DNA from: Cordylochernes scorpioides
Lineage: Eukaryota > Arthropoda > Arachnida > Pseudoscorpiones > Chernetidae
Length of the DNA stretch: 64,000 nucleotides
NCBI GenBank assembly: GCA_030710605.1
Contig: CP092877.1
Span: forward strand, 42,950,406-43,014,405
Direction of reading: 5' to 3'
Part shown: positions 51,094-61,231 of the stretch, piece by piece
How positions within the stretch are numbered: position 1 is the first letter of the stretch
Layout of the letters: each line of letters begins with the position of its first letter
Translations under genes and position numbers: made by a program
The notes under the pieces: generated by a model
Databases searched by the model: none
The model's input: only the letters and a program-made list of their open reading frames with translations
Told to the model about the DNA's origin: nothing

Positions 51094-51380
51094 ACCAAAA
51101 TATAACGACGATTGAAGAGGAGTGTCTTATAAGAACTTTATTTCGCAAGCTTTCGGGGACGTCCTTCTACAGGCTTTACAAAGACAAAAAGAAAGAAATA
51201 TTAGATGAGTAGTAATAGAACAAGATATTTTTGCATATAAAAAAATAGCTTGTTCTATTACTACTCATCTCATATTTCTTTATTTTTGTCAGTGTAAAGC
51301 CTGTAGAAGGACGCATACGTCCGAAAGGTTGCGAATAAAGTCCTCATAAGACACTCCTCTTCAATCGTCGTTATATTTTA
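51094..51380. repeat. CTTCTACAGG fold-back family, copy with long arms
   Basis: TATAACGACGATTGAAGAGG...GCAAGCTTTCGGGGACG and CCTTCTACAGGCTTTAC face their complement. The right arm reads CTGTAGA, A, stem GGACG/CGTCC around CATA, GAAAGG. Arms of about 120 bp. Confidence 0.85.
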
Positions 51381-51730
51381 CTATAATGTAATATAATAAA
51401 ATACAACACCTTCTCCTCGGCATGGTACTGAGGAGTGTTCAAGAAGACCTTGTCTGGAGGAGAACTCTCTCAAGGTGGGGAAGCCTTCCTTGCTGAAGAA
51501 ATTTGTACATATAACTACTGACCCACTTATTTTTTTATTTTTTCTATTGTTTTTTCATATAACTATATATATTCCCCTATATTTTATATTCTCTTTATTT
51601 ACTATTTTATTACATATTTTTTCCATCTTTGTAAAAATTGATTAGAAGAATAAAAAAAAAAAAATGTTCAAATTGTTAAATTGTCTATCTCAACATTTCT
51701 AATCTCCAAATTAAACTCTTCTAGTTAAAA
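51381..51730. other. Nothing recognised
   Basis: AT-rich; ends with TTAAACTCTTC, a motif also seen before 51094, so the two neighbouring fold-backs may share a longer unit (AATTAAACTCTTC at 51071-51083 and 51710-51722). Confidence 0.45.
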
Positions 51731-52096
51731 TAGTAAAATAAAACGGAGATTGAAGAGGAGTGTCTTGTGCGAATTTTATTAGGAAGCTTTCGAATGCACG
51801 CGTCCTTCTACAGGCTTTACGATTACTAAACAGAAAAAGAACGAGATGAGTATTAATAAGATATTTTTGCATACGAGAGAAAAAATATAGTGCTTATAAA
51901 AATAAAGAAAGAGAAAAGAAAAAAGAAATAAAGAGAATTCTTTCTCTCGTATGCAAAAATATCTTATCTTATTAATACTTATCTCGTTCTTTTTCTGTTT
52001 AGTCATTGTAAAGCCTGTAGAAGGACGCATGCGTCCGAAAGCTTGCTAATAAAATTCGCACAAGACATTCCTCTTCAATCTCCGTTTTATTTTTCT
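51731..52096. repeat. CTTCTACAGG fold-back family, second long copy
   Basis: AAAACGGAGATTGAAGAGGA, TGCACGCGTCCTTCTACAGG and complements. The right arm reads CTGTAGA, A, palindromic stem GGACGCATGCGTCC, GAAAGCTTGC. It lies 350 bp from a sister copy in the same orientation. Confidence 0.85.
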
Positions 52097-52099
52097 ACT

Positions 52100-52880
52100 A
52101 CTAATCTCTTTTCACAGGAATAAATCTCTTGAAAGCAACTAAGTTCCTCAAAGTGGCTTGAGAAAGAGAATGGTAGCTTCAGAGAGGTTAAACACAATAA
52201 AGGGAAAATAAAAGTTTCAAAATTACATAACATCTTTCTTTACTACATTTTGTAATCACGAATTGAATTCTCTTGTAAATTATTGCTTATTTTATTTAAG
52301 CGCGTTACTTTATGTTCTGTTCGTGATGAAACTGATTGTCGAAAAAGTGATAAATCTAAAAAAAAAAAAAGCCATAACATTTTTTTTACTAGGAACTTCC
52401 ATATTTTTGTGAATTAAGCTATGTTTTATCTGTATTTTTATATATTCTATCTTTTTAACTTCAAACTTGTATAGTGGTTGAAGTCCTTGCTAGTAAAACA
52501 GTATACGTAACACCTCTATTTGTGAAAGTTAATTTTCGGAAGAGAGAGTGAGATGAAACAACATTTATTGTATATCGTTCATATTAGATTATATAAGGTT
52601 AAATACAAAATTGAATAATTAATATTAGATAAATAATGAATGAGTAGAGAGAGAGAGAGAGAAAGAGCAAGGCTCGATGCAATATTTGCAAATATCGTTA
52701 ATGTTTCAAAGCTAATGCCCATAATTTCTTTAAACTAAAAAAAAAACAAAAAAAAAAACAAACATAAACTCGCTATATAAGCAGAGAAGATCAATCCAAA
52801 TGTATATCAGGATGATAGATAAAATTGGCAAAACCGCCGGGAGATTTCACCCCTGATTAGCCAAGCCAGCCACATATATA
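52100..52880. other. Nothing recognised except a microsatellite
   Basis: (GA)n at 52645-52667 and A-runs near 52735-52760. 52825-52870 matches the CTCCCGGCGGTTTTGCC portion of the GGGAGGG family in complement. Confidence 0.45.
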
Positions 52881-52883
52881 TAA

Positions 52884-52957
52884 GGTTGTCCCAAAAGTTC
52901 GTAAAAATATTATGATTTATATTTTGCAAGTGTTTACGAACTTTTGAGACAACTTTG
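52884..52957. mobile_element. mariner-like mini-MITE
   Basis: AAGGTTGTCCCAAAAGTTCG at the left faces CGAACTTTTGAGACAACTTT at the right, a TIR type common in mariner-derived MITEs. Confidence 0.7.
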
Positions 52958-53032
52958 GTAATATTGGTAACCTTGGTAAAATTATAACAGAATTTTTATA
53001 GAATCAGCAGGTGGGTCAAGTTTCAGAATTAC

Positions 53033-53415
53033 AAGGTTGTCCAAAAGTTAGTAAATACTTGTAAAATATAAATCATAATATGTTTATAGCGAATAAATAC
53101 ATTAATACGCGAATGTTTCTTTTTACAAATAAATCAAACTTCTACTGTCCTTACTGCGATGAAAAAATATCGGGAGGGCTTGGCTCATCAGTGGTGAACC
53201 CTCCCAGCGGTTTGGCCAATTTAATCCACCAGACCGCTTCACCACTGATGAGCCAAGCCCTCCCAATGTTTTTTCATCGCAGTAAGGACAATAGAAGTTT
53301 GATTTACTTGTGAAAAGAAACATTCACGTCTTAATGTATTTATTCGTTATATATAGATGGCGCGTTATTGCTTTGTATTAATATAATATTTCTACGAACT
53401 TTTGGGACAACCTTG
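53033..53415. mobile_element. mariner-like MITE with a fold-back inserted
   Basis: ACAAGGTTGTCCAAAAGTTA at the left end and TACGAACTTTTGGGACAACC at 53394-53413 are the two TIRs. A 270-bp fold-back (53083-53352) occupies the interior. Confidence 0.75.
53083..53352. repeat. GGGAGGGCTTGG fold-back element, both arms, short loop
   Basis: ATAGCGAATAAATACATTAA, CGAATGTTTCTTTTTACAAA, ACTGTCCTTACTGCGATG and GGGAGGGCTTGGCTCATCAG face their complements after only about 60 bp of centre (AGCGGTTTGGCCAATTTAAT, CAGACCGCTTC). AGATGGCGC at 53355-53363 abuts the right end. Confidence 0.85.
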
Positions 53416-53419
53416 TATA

Positions 53420-53798
53420 ACTGTAAATTAACAAATAGGGGCTATTCAGAGCCAATAAAATTGCCCAATTACAAACTAATTTGCATATTTTTGAGTTATT
53501 AAATGATAACAATGATAACATATGCACGAATTCCCATAATATATAATTATATTTATTTATTATCATTTACAAAGCACGCGATATCCGTCTTGGAAATTTG
53601 CATGCATACACAAGTTTGGGAGCTTATTTACAGTAATTATTAATATGATTTTAGTTATTATAATAGAAATTATTAACATATTTGTCAGTTAGCTAACGAT
53701 TTAATTACCCTATAATGAATATTAGTGAACATCACAGATAAGAACAGAAATTTAGAGCTATTTACAGCATATAACTATATCAGTTATTACAGCCCAGG
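53420..53798 (-). other. LINE 3' UTR or flank
   Basis: AT-rich region following (in minus direction) the LINE C-terminus; no clear tail identified. Confidence 0.4.
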
Positions 53799-54205
53799 CT
53801 ATCTATTACTAAAAAACATTCTACAAAATCTATTAAAATGTATATACATATATCTATTATTAACTATTTGATTTAGACAATTTATATTTATTTGATTTTT
53901 GACTCTCAAGTCCTCTACAAGTCGACAGTCCGTTAGAATATGTACAGGATTTTCTTCTTCTGCACCACATGAGCATTTAGGCGAATCCGTCTTTCTGACT
54001 TTGTACAAATATGATCTAAAGTTACCGTGTCCAGTAAAAAATTGGACATTGTAAAAATTTGGCTTGACATATTTGGGTATTTGGGAATCAGAGAAGAAGG
54101 ACTTGAAAATGGTATTAGTCTTCTATATAGATAATACCGTAACAGAGTTTTCCATTGTAAAGTCCTGAGCTATCTCCTCCGAAGATTCTGAACTACACAT
54201 AACGA
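53799..54205 (-). pseudogene. R1/Jockey-like LINE, C-terminal part
   Basis: On minus: SSESSEEIAQDFTMENS, a stop near 54128, FFSDSQIPKYVKPNFYNVQF and the knuckle KCSCGAEEENPVHILTDC, ending at 53799. The left boundary of the Helitron (54205/54206) cuts it from its upstream part at 58770 onwards, and removing the Helitron restores a continuous frame. Confidence 0.85.
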
Positions 54206-54616
54206 TCTATATACCAAAATTTTCGTTATTTTTTTCTTCATATGATAGGCCTGTTTTTATTTTCCTAATGTTAACAGTTATTTTTATTTTTTAATTTAAT
54301 CTATTTTACAATCGTAGATTTTTTGCATTTATCATCATCAATTTTTTTGTTTTGAAATGCGTTCTTTTGTCTTATTACTACAACCAATCGTGATGAAACT
54401 TTGGGAAGATGTTTAGTATACTACCGGGATAGTTTCTGGCTAATTACTCTTTAGAAATAACCTTTCGTTGCATTTTTATTTACGATAAAACGTAGATTCA
54501 CTCGCAATCAGCGCCCCCTCGCGGCAGACGTATGGCCTTAAATAGCCTCGCATGATCTTATTTGTAACGTCAAGCTTAGCCTATACGTTATGTACGCAGC
54601 TTCGTACCCCCGCAAC

Positions 54617-54800
54617 CTAGGTTCGAGGCTCAGCGTGGGTGTTTTTTTTTTTCATTTCTTTTATATTATTGTAGCAAATTATTAAAAATATTATTTTATT
54701 TAAAATGTAGGCTTTTTAAAATAAAAATTAACATACACATTTTTTAAATAATATTTGTAACAAACCTAGGTTCGAGGCTCAGCGTGGGTGTCTTTTTTTA
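54617..54800. repeat. Duplicated segment in the Helitron
   Basis: AACCTAGGTTCGAGGCTCAG with CGTGGGTG occurs at 54616-54643 and 54763-54790, each followed by a T-run and TTTCTTTTATATTATTGTAG. The GGTTCGAGGCT looks like a tRNA T arm but no complete tRNA fold is seen. GAAACTTTGGGAAG likewise recurs at 54393 and 55005. Confidence 0.6.
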
Positions 54801-55479
54801 TTTTCGTTTCTTTTATATTATTGTAGAAAGGTCTGTTTTTACAGCATTATTATATTTTGATTGGTTTATTTTAAATATGTTTGTTATGAAGGCTCTATGT
54901 AATACTATTTAGAGCACATTTTACATTTTAAACACCTAAGCCCCCCTCTTTTTAATATTGTAGCAAAGTATTAAAAGTATTATTTTATTTTAGATGTTTG
55001 CCATGAAACTTTGGGAAGTTGTTTAGTATACTATCAGGACGATTTCTGGCGAATTATTTTAGAATAATATTTATAACAATAATTATAGCGAAATTAAGAC
55101 ATAGTTATTATATTCTGTGTTTGTGCATATATTAATATTTAACAGAAAATGTTAGAACGTTCTATTAGAATATCTCGAAAACAAAAAACAATACATATAA
55201 ACGAGTTCACTGACATTTATTAATGCAGTGATTATAATCAATGATTACAATGAAGGGCTATATTATCGATATATATAAAAAATCTATTTCAAATTTTAAC
55301 GTAACGTTCCATTCTCAATCCCGTAGGGCTTTAGATCGGCTAAAACATTTTTATCTTTATAAGTGAATATTAACTTTACTGTACTGAATAGTTTAGTATA
55401 ATGTTAATTTAACATATTACAATTTAGCCACAGCAACGCGTGGCCGGGTTCGCTATTTATAATATATATTTCTGATTCA

Positions 55480-56140
55480 TTTGATTATGATTATAATTTG
55501 TAAGTACTTTGTTATAGTTTTTCATTTAAATAGAGCTCAATTTTTGTGTATGTTTTCTATTTGCAGTATCTTTCCTAATGTCTTTGGCAACGTTTTTTTT
55601 TTCTCATAAATAGGCTGAGGTTATATTATTTTTCGAATTGTAGATTGAATTATTACTTTTATTCTATAATAATTATCTTTTATAAGTGTTTGTTATAGTT
55701 TTTCATTTGAATTTAGCACAATTTTTGTATCTGGTTATCTTTTTTGGCATCTTTTCATCTCTCTTTGGCATCTTTTTTTTTCTCATTAATAAGACCTAAT
55801 CCAAATAATTTAATAGTGTGTGACGTTTCAGCAACAGCATCAGACAAAAGAATAAATGAACTAAAGAATAAAATCTCATTTTTTCTTTTGTCTGATGATG
55901 GTGACATTTGGATTAGGTCTTATTTTTTTTATTAATTTGTTATAGTTTTTCATTTGAATTTAGCTCCATTTTTGTGTCTTATTTAATAAATGAACTAAAG
56001 AATAAAATCTCATTTATTCTTTTGTCTGATTTTTGTGTCTGATTTTCTTTTTTACAGTATCTTTCATAATGCCTGATTTGATTACTTGATCTGTTATAGT
56101 TTTTCATTTAAATTTAGCTCCATTTTTGTGTCTGTCGTTT
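55480..56140. repeat. Degenerate tandem unit in the Helitron, with a hairpin
   Basis: TTATAGTTTTTCATTTRAAT followed by TAGCTCCATTTTTGTGTC occurs four times. Between two of them lies an inverted repeat (55785-55937), AATAAGACCTAATCCAAA against TTTGGATTAGGTCTTATT. Its left half on minus reads CTGATGC...GAAACGTCAC. Confidence 0.65.
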
Positions 56141-56362
56141 TTTTTTCTTCTCATAAATAGGCTGATGCTGTATTTGTGTACTCAATTGTTGCTTTTTGTG
56201 TCTGGTTTCTTTTTTGCAGTATTTTTTTGGAATCCTTTTTTTTTTCATCAATTGTTTCCTCACATGCTTGGAATTTTCTTTTTATGCCTGTCCTGGCTTT
56301 CAGTTTTATAGTTTTCCTCTGCTTGGTTCTTATTTTACCTTTTTTTTTCAGCGTCTTCTGTC

Positions 56363-56440
56363 ATGCCTCGAAAAGGCCGTGGAAGACTCACTCCCCTAAC
56401 AGCTAGGCGTGCTAATATGACTCGCCGCAGACACAAAACC
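56363..56440 (+). pseudogene. Relic of Helitron protein first coding exon
   Basis: After a pyrimidine tract and acceptor TTTTTTTTCAG, ATG opens MPRKGRGRLTPLTARRANMT then RRRHKT. Short basic N-termini of this kind (MPRxGRGR) begin Helitron Rep-helicase proteins in some arthropods. The frame then decays into low-complexity sequence. Suggestive only. Confidence 0.4.
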
Positions 56441-56571
56441 CCAATTGCTATTTCTCTTGTTTACTTTTTTACCAATGCCTATAATTTTTCACCTGAAAGA
56501 TTTTTTATTTTATTTGTTATTCAATAAATTATTATCACTTATTTTTGGTCTTCTTTTTACTTACTTATTTT

Positions 56572-56890
56572 ACTGGGGGTTGGTGGAAGGATGGTCTAAG
56601 CCGTTGGTTTTCGACCGCTACGACCCGGGTTCGATTCCCGCATTGGGCACTTTTTTCTGAAAAATAAAAAAAAAAATGCTCCAATGGCTTCCGATTCTTG
56701 CAAAAGTCCAACCCCACCAGCAAGCGCAAGTAATCAAAAGGGGCTCTGGCACATTTGTAAATGCAAAGTCGAACTGCTTTTCACATGTTTAGACATGTGG
56801 TGTACTTACAGTTAAAGCAGTCGCCTACTCTACCCACCATGATTATCAAGGCCTGTACCACGTGTACTAGGGATAAGCAAAAAAAAATTA
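56572..56890 (+). repeat. tRNA-derived SINE, full copy (plus)
   Basis: Head GGTTGGTGGAAGGATGGTCT, box A TGGTCTAAGCCG, GTTGGTTTTCGACCGC, box B GGTTCGATTCC in CCCGGGTTCGATTCCCGC. The body is shared with 36815-37125 and ends near CACGTGTACTAGGGATAAGC with an A-run. Both promoter boxes are intact. It sits inside the Helitron. Confidence 0.8.
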
Positions 56891-57079
56891 TTTTACTCAT
56901 TGATCTATACATAAAATTATTTGCATACAATTATTTACATACAAATATATGCATACAATTATATACATACACTTTTCTACATTTTTGCACTCTGCAGTCT
57001 AATATGTTGTTAATAATAGGGGTTTTAGACAAATATCAACTGTTGAAATTTGATTTTCCAAAATAGTTGAATTATCGAA

Positions 57080-57720
57080 AGTGTTGAATTAGTTTGTCAT
57101 ATGATAGGCCGTAGGTCGAGACATCCAAAAATGGTCGAATTATCGTGTGTTGAATTAATTAGATTATATTGTATATATAAAAATATAGAATTGTTGTTTT
57201 TAATGAGGTCTTTTAAATGAATTTATTCCTTTAATATGTTGTCATATCTGCAATTTTTTTCATTTCCAAAATATTTATTTACATTTTCACCAATGCCTAT
57301 AGGATCTTTGCGATGGAACAGGTATGGTGTTCTAGCGCATGTGCTCTCATGTCCTTGAAGCACATATACTGACAGTACCCAAAGTTGAACACACTGTATA
57401 ATGTCTGAAATATATGACTATAAAGAGGGCTCAAGGCCAAACCTTTGCTACAAGAGCCTGTGTTTACGCACAGACGACTTTATGTGACTTTTTCAAGTGT
57501 GCGAACTTTGGATAGCATACATGTAAAGTTGAACCCAAGTATATATAAAATGTAGTTTTTAATGAGGTCATTTAAATGAATTCCTATTATAAATCGTCTC
57601 CTCTGAAATATAGTTTGTAAATTTATATTCTGATTTATTTTATCCTTTTTTTTTTTCATTTCCGGAATATATATTTACACTTTTCACCAATGCCTAAAGT
57701 TTCTCACCTGAAAGAAAAAA
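57080..57720. other. Helitron interior, weak internal repeats
   Basis: TGATAGGCYGTAGGTC with GGTCGAATTATCG recurs at 57102-57140 and 58249-58290, and CACCAATGCCTA several times. No coding signal. Confidence 0.5.
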
Positions 57721-57721
57721 A

Positions 57722-58012
57722 AACTCCGCCTTTGCCGGTCCCAAGCCAGGATGAAAAAGGAGGAGGGGGAGCAGTAACAAGCTCACTAAAAAAACCTGGG
57801 CTCAGCTGGCCCGGCTGATAGTACCTTGTAAGGGCTCCTAATCCAGGGATACATTCTTTTGGAGCTAAGTCAGTGGCCTGCCACTGAGTAGTGCTCCCAG
57901 TCTTGATGACAAAGGCAGACGCATTCTACTTCACCCAATCGTGATGGTTGTTAATTTCAAGCTTTACAAGCTTGACACTCTAATATGATTGAGTGAAGAT
58001 AAGAAAGGAGAA
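57722..58012 (+). repeat. Dispersed repeat A inside the Helitron
   Basis: CTCCGCCTTTGCCGGTCCCA to ACTCTAATATGATTGAGTG with a GAAAGGAGAAAAAAA tail. A central part present in other copies is missing (about 75 bp). Confidence 0.7.
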
Positions 58013-58725
58013 AAAAATATTTTTTGTATTTTTTTTTTTTGGCAATAATCTATTTATTATCAATTAATTTGATTTTGGTCTTTATTTATTATTCCCCTGC
58101 TCTATACATACATTTTGTACATTTACAATGTCAGCCATTTTCTCTGTAATACCTTTTTAGCAGTGAAGGTATATTTGAGCAACAAACAATTGTTGAAATT
58201 TAAAATGGTCGAATTATCGATAGTGTTGAATTACACTTTGTTATATGATAGGCTGTAGGTCAATACAACAAAACATGGTCGAATTATCGAGGTTATATTG
58301 TATATATAAAACTAGAAATGTAGTTTTAATGAGGTCCTTTAAATATTTTCATTCCTTTTATATGTTGTCTTATCTGCGATATAGTAGCATTTTTTGCAAT
58401 TTTATTTGCTGATTTGTGTCATTTTTTCACTCAAAATATATTTATTTAAACTCTTCAACTAATGCCTATAGTTTCTTTCCTGAAATTGCTTAGCAAACAT
58501 GAGTTGGTTGTATTGTTATGCTTCGGAGATATTTTAATCCTAAGCAGGGTCTTTACGAATGGTATACACGTATGGTGACACAGTGCATGTGCTCTCATGT
58601 TCTTGAAGTAGTGTAGATGTGTTGTTTGCACTTTTATTTTCTGATTTGTTAGTATTTTTCTTCTTTTTTCATTTTAAATAATTTTTTAGGCATAGGAACC
58701 AATGCCTATAGTTTCTCACCTGCGG
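58013..58725. other. Helitron 3' interior
   Basis: AT-rich with repeated CTTTTCACCAATGCCTATAGTTT-like blocks; no gene. Confidence 0.45.
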
Positions 58726-58769
58726 GCCCTTCGAGTAAACCCGGGGCGTTGCCCGGGTCACTCGGCTAG

Positions 58770-60960
58770 TCTCATAGTATTTCTGCAATTTTTCCCTTAT
58801 ATAATTAGAAATGATATTCCTACTTGAAGAGTCAAATCGGTTGTAATTTATTTCGGTTTTCAACATGTTAGATTCAAGATATTCAGTAAGTTTGGGGACT
58901 TGTGCAAGTATATGTGTACAATCCGATTATGTTGTACTGTAGGCCTGTATACAATGTTTTAATATACTATATTGAAGAGAATTTAGTTTGTCCTTAGACT
59001 TTTTGTTTATGAATGGATACCATATTGGATAACCATAAGTAATTGTACTTCGATATAATGTCTTATACAATATCAGTCTTCGTCTAAAGTCTAGACCCCA
59101 TGCTTTCTTTGTCAGGCCAAATAGGTATCCACTAGCTCTAGTAACTTTTATGATCATTTCATTAACGTGAGGCGTAAAGTCCAGTTTGCTTCTGACTCGG
59201 TGATTTTTAATAGTCACTCCTAGGATCTTAAGTTCTTCAACCGGTTTAATTAACTTGCTACCTGAGACTATTATATCGCTATTGCATTTATATAAATATA
59301 ATATTTTTGTTTTTTCATCTGACAATTTTAATTTACGACTTTCACACCACTTATTGATTTTTCTTAATACATTATCTATTGTCTTTCTTAGTTGTTCAGG
59401 AGTTTTATTCCAACACATTAACGTAATATCATCTGCATATCCTATTGTTTCACAATTATCATTCAGATTATTATTCAGTATCTCATTAATAAGAATATTC
59501 CATAATGTGGGAGACAGTGGTCCTCCCTGTGGACATCCTTTACTTAGTTTCTTATTAATTTCAGTTGAGGAATATCTAAATCTTATTCTTCTATTATCAA
59601 AGTATGATTGTAGAAGTTTTATCATTGAAGCCTGCACACCATCTTCATCTAGTCTTTTCATCAAGGCCGGCCACCATGCATTATCAAACGCTGCACTAAT
59701 ATCCGCTGCAATTATTGCTGCATATTCTCTTGTTTTATGTTCTAACGCAATTTTTATTATTTCAGTTAGTGCAGTAATAGTAGATTTCGATCTTCTAAAG
59801 CCATGTTGTCGATCACTTAGTAAATTAAAATCTTCATAATATTTTATTATTCTGTTATTAATTATTTTTTCAAATATTTTAGAAATGTTGGAATTAAGAC
59901 ATAAAGGTCTATAATTTTTATAGTTATTAAACTCTGTTTTTCCAGGTTTCGGAATAATTATTGCCTCTGCTCTTTTCCATTCAGCAGGATAGTATTGTAG
60001 GTCTAAACATTTTTGAAATAGTTTCACCAATATAGGAGCTATAAATTGTTTAGTGTGCCTTATCATGTTGTTAGAGATGTTGTCTATTCCGGGAGATTTC
60101 TTTGGATTTAATTTGTCATTAAGTCATTAACTTCAGTAATCATAACCATCGGTTTTTCTTTATTGAATAGTTTTAAATTATAATTTCTTATACTTTTATG
60201 GATGTTTGTATCTTCTTCACATTTATCATCTGGAAATAAGTTATTCAATAATTCCTCACCCTTCTGCAAACATTCCATATCAGTATTACCCTCCAAAATT
60301 AGCATATTTCTCTTCCGCTTAGATCCACTTTTGATGTTTTGTACACCTTATATAAGTTTCCATAAGGGTTGTTCGACTTGTTTTCCTCCAGAAAAATTCT
60401 CCATGATGCTTTCCTAGCTTTTTCTATTTTCCGTAAATAGTTATTTCGTATGCTTTTATAGTATTGTTTAATATGATTAAGGCAATTTTTGTTTCTATAG
60501 TAACAGTTTCTAAGATAATGACACACACAGTGATCCTTTAGAAGCTGTAAATTCGTATTCCACCACACTTATTACTAATATTATTTTTTGTTGTCATATT
60601 ATTATTTACTTTAAGTGAATTATGTGCTGCCTCAATCAGTATGTTCGTAAGTTCTTTTACCGTTTGATCAATCCTTTCTGGTGTATCCACTATGTCTAGT
60701 AAGTTTTCAATTTTTTCTCGTTCAGTACTGTTAATTCTCTGACTAAAACTTAACCAGTTCGCATTTTTCTCATTAAATTTCCAAGTGGAATAATATTTTT
60801 TCTGAACTAAATTGTTCGTTTGTATATATTTCAAAATTATAGCTACATGATCTGAAATTTGCGATATCTGCTGTGTCTTCCAATTTCTGATCGCCGCAAT
60901 TGCCTGTTTATTTGTTAGTGTGAGATGATATTTGATAAGTGATAATGTTATCACTACTAT
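58770..60960 (-). pseudogene. R1/Jockey-like LINE, endonuclease end and reverse transcriptase
   Basis: On minus from about 60955: the end of an APE-type endonuclease with the ISDHVAIIL motif, linker with RNYLRKIEKARKASW, then a 379-codon RT frame (58927-60066) with KRAEAIIIPKPGK, NYRPLCLNSNISKIFEKII, SDRQHGFRRSKSTITAL, AFDNAWWPALMKRL, GCPQGGPLSPTLWN, catalytic YADD in ETIGYADDITLM (59428-59439) and LKILGVTIKNHRV. A stop at 58927 and several frameshifts in the 5' third show decay. The C-terminus continues at 54205, beyond the inserted Helitron. 5' truncated inside the endonuclease. Confidence 0.92.
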
Positions 60961-61231
60961 CTAACAACAATGATAATAATAAATAACATTTATTAAATGT
61001 TCAAGCAATCCGAGCGAAGCCAAGTCATTTCTGTGCTAGTAGTTTACATTCTTGAAAGCAGGTATTCGAATACGTGTGTACTTTTTTTATTCAAATACAA
61101 ATATCATGCAAAATTGTAAAGTGCCCAACAATGCATTTGTGTTTTCTGGGTTAATTTATTAATAACTTTATGAAGTTAATACAATTCCACAACTAAAATA
61201 AACGCCAGTCTATAAACACAAACACCATATA
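60961..61231. other. Nothing recognised
   Basis: AT-rich; no feature supported. Confidence 0.4.

Larger units (their letters stand above)
54206..58769 (+). mobile_element. Helitron, 4.56 kb, non-autonomous
   Basis: Starts TCTATATACC after A54205 and ends with a hairpin (CCCGGGGCGTTGCCCGGG) then CTCGGCTAG before T58770, i.e. insertion between A and T without target duplication, as Helitrons do. Removing it joins a LINE reading frame exactly. No Rep or helicase domain is visible. Inside are a first-exon relic, a SINE, dispersed repeat A, fold-back and tandem motifs, and an internal GCAACGCGTGGCCGGGT (55434-55450) like another Helitron end. Confidence 0.88.

Noticed and set aside
54560..54645. 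tRNA gene around GGTTCGAGGCT
   Set aside because: Only a T-arm-like motif; no acceptor or D arm pairing could be drawn and the segment is duplicated as part of the Helitron.
56176..56406. Overlapping F/L-rich plus frames resembling membrane proteins
   Set aside because: Translations of T-rich Helitron DNA in several frames; composition, not homology.
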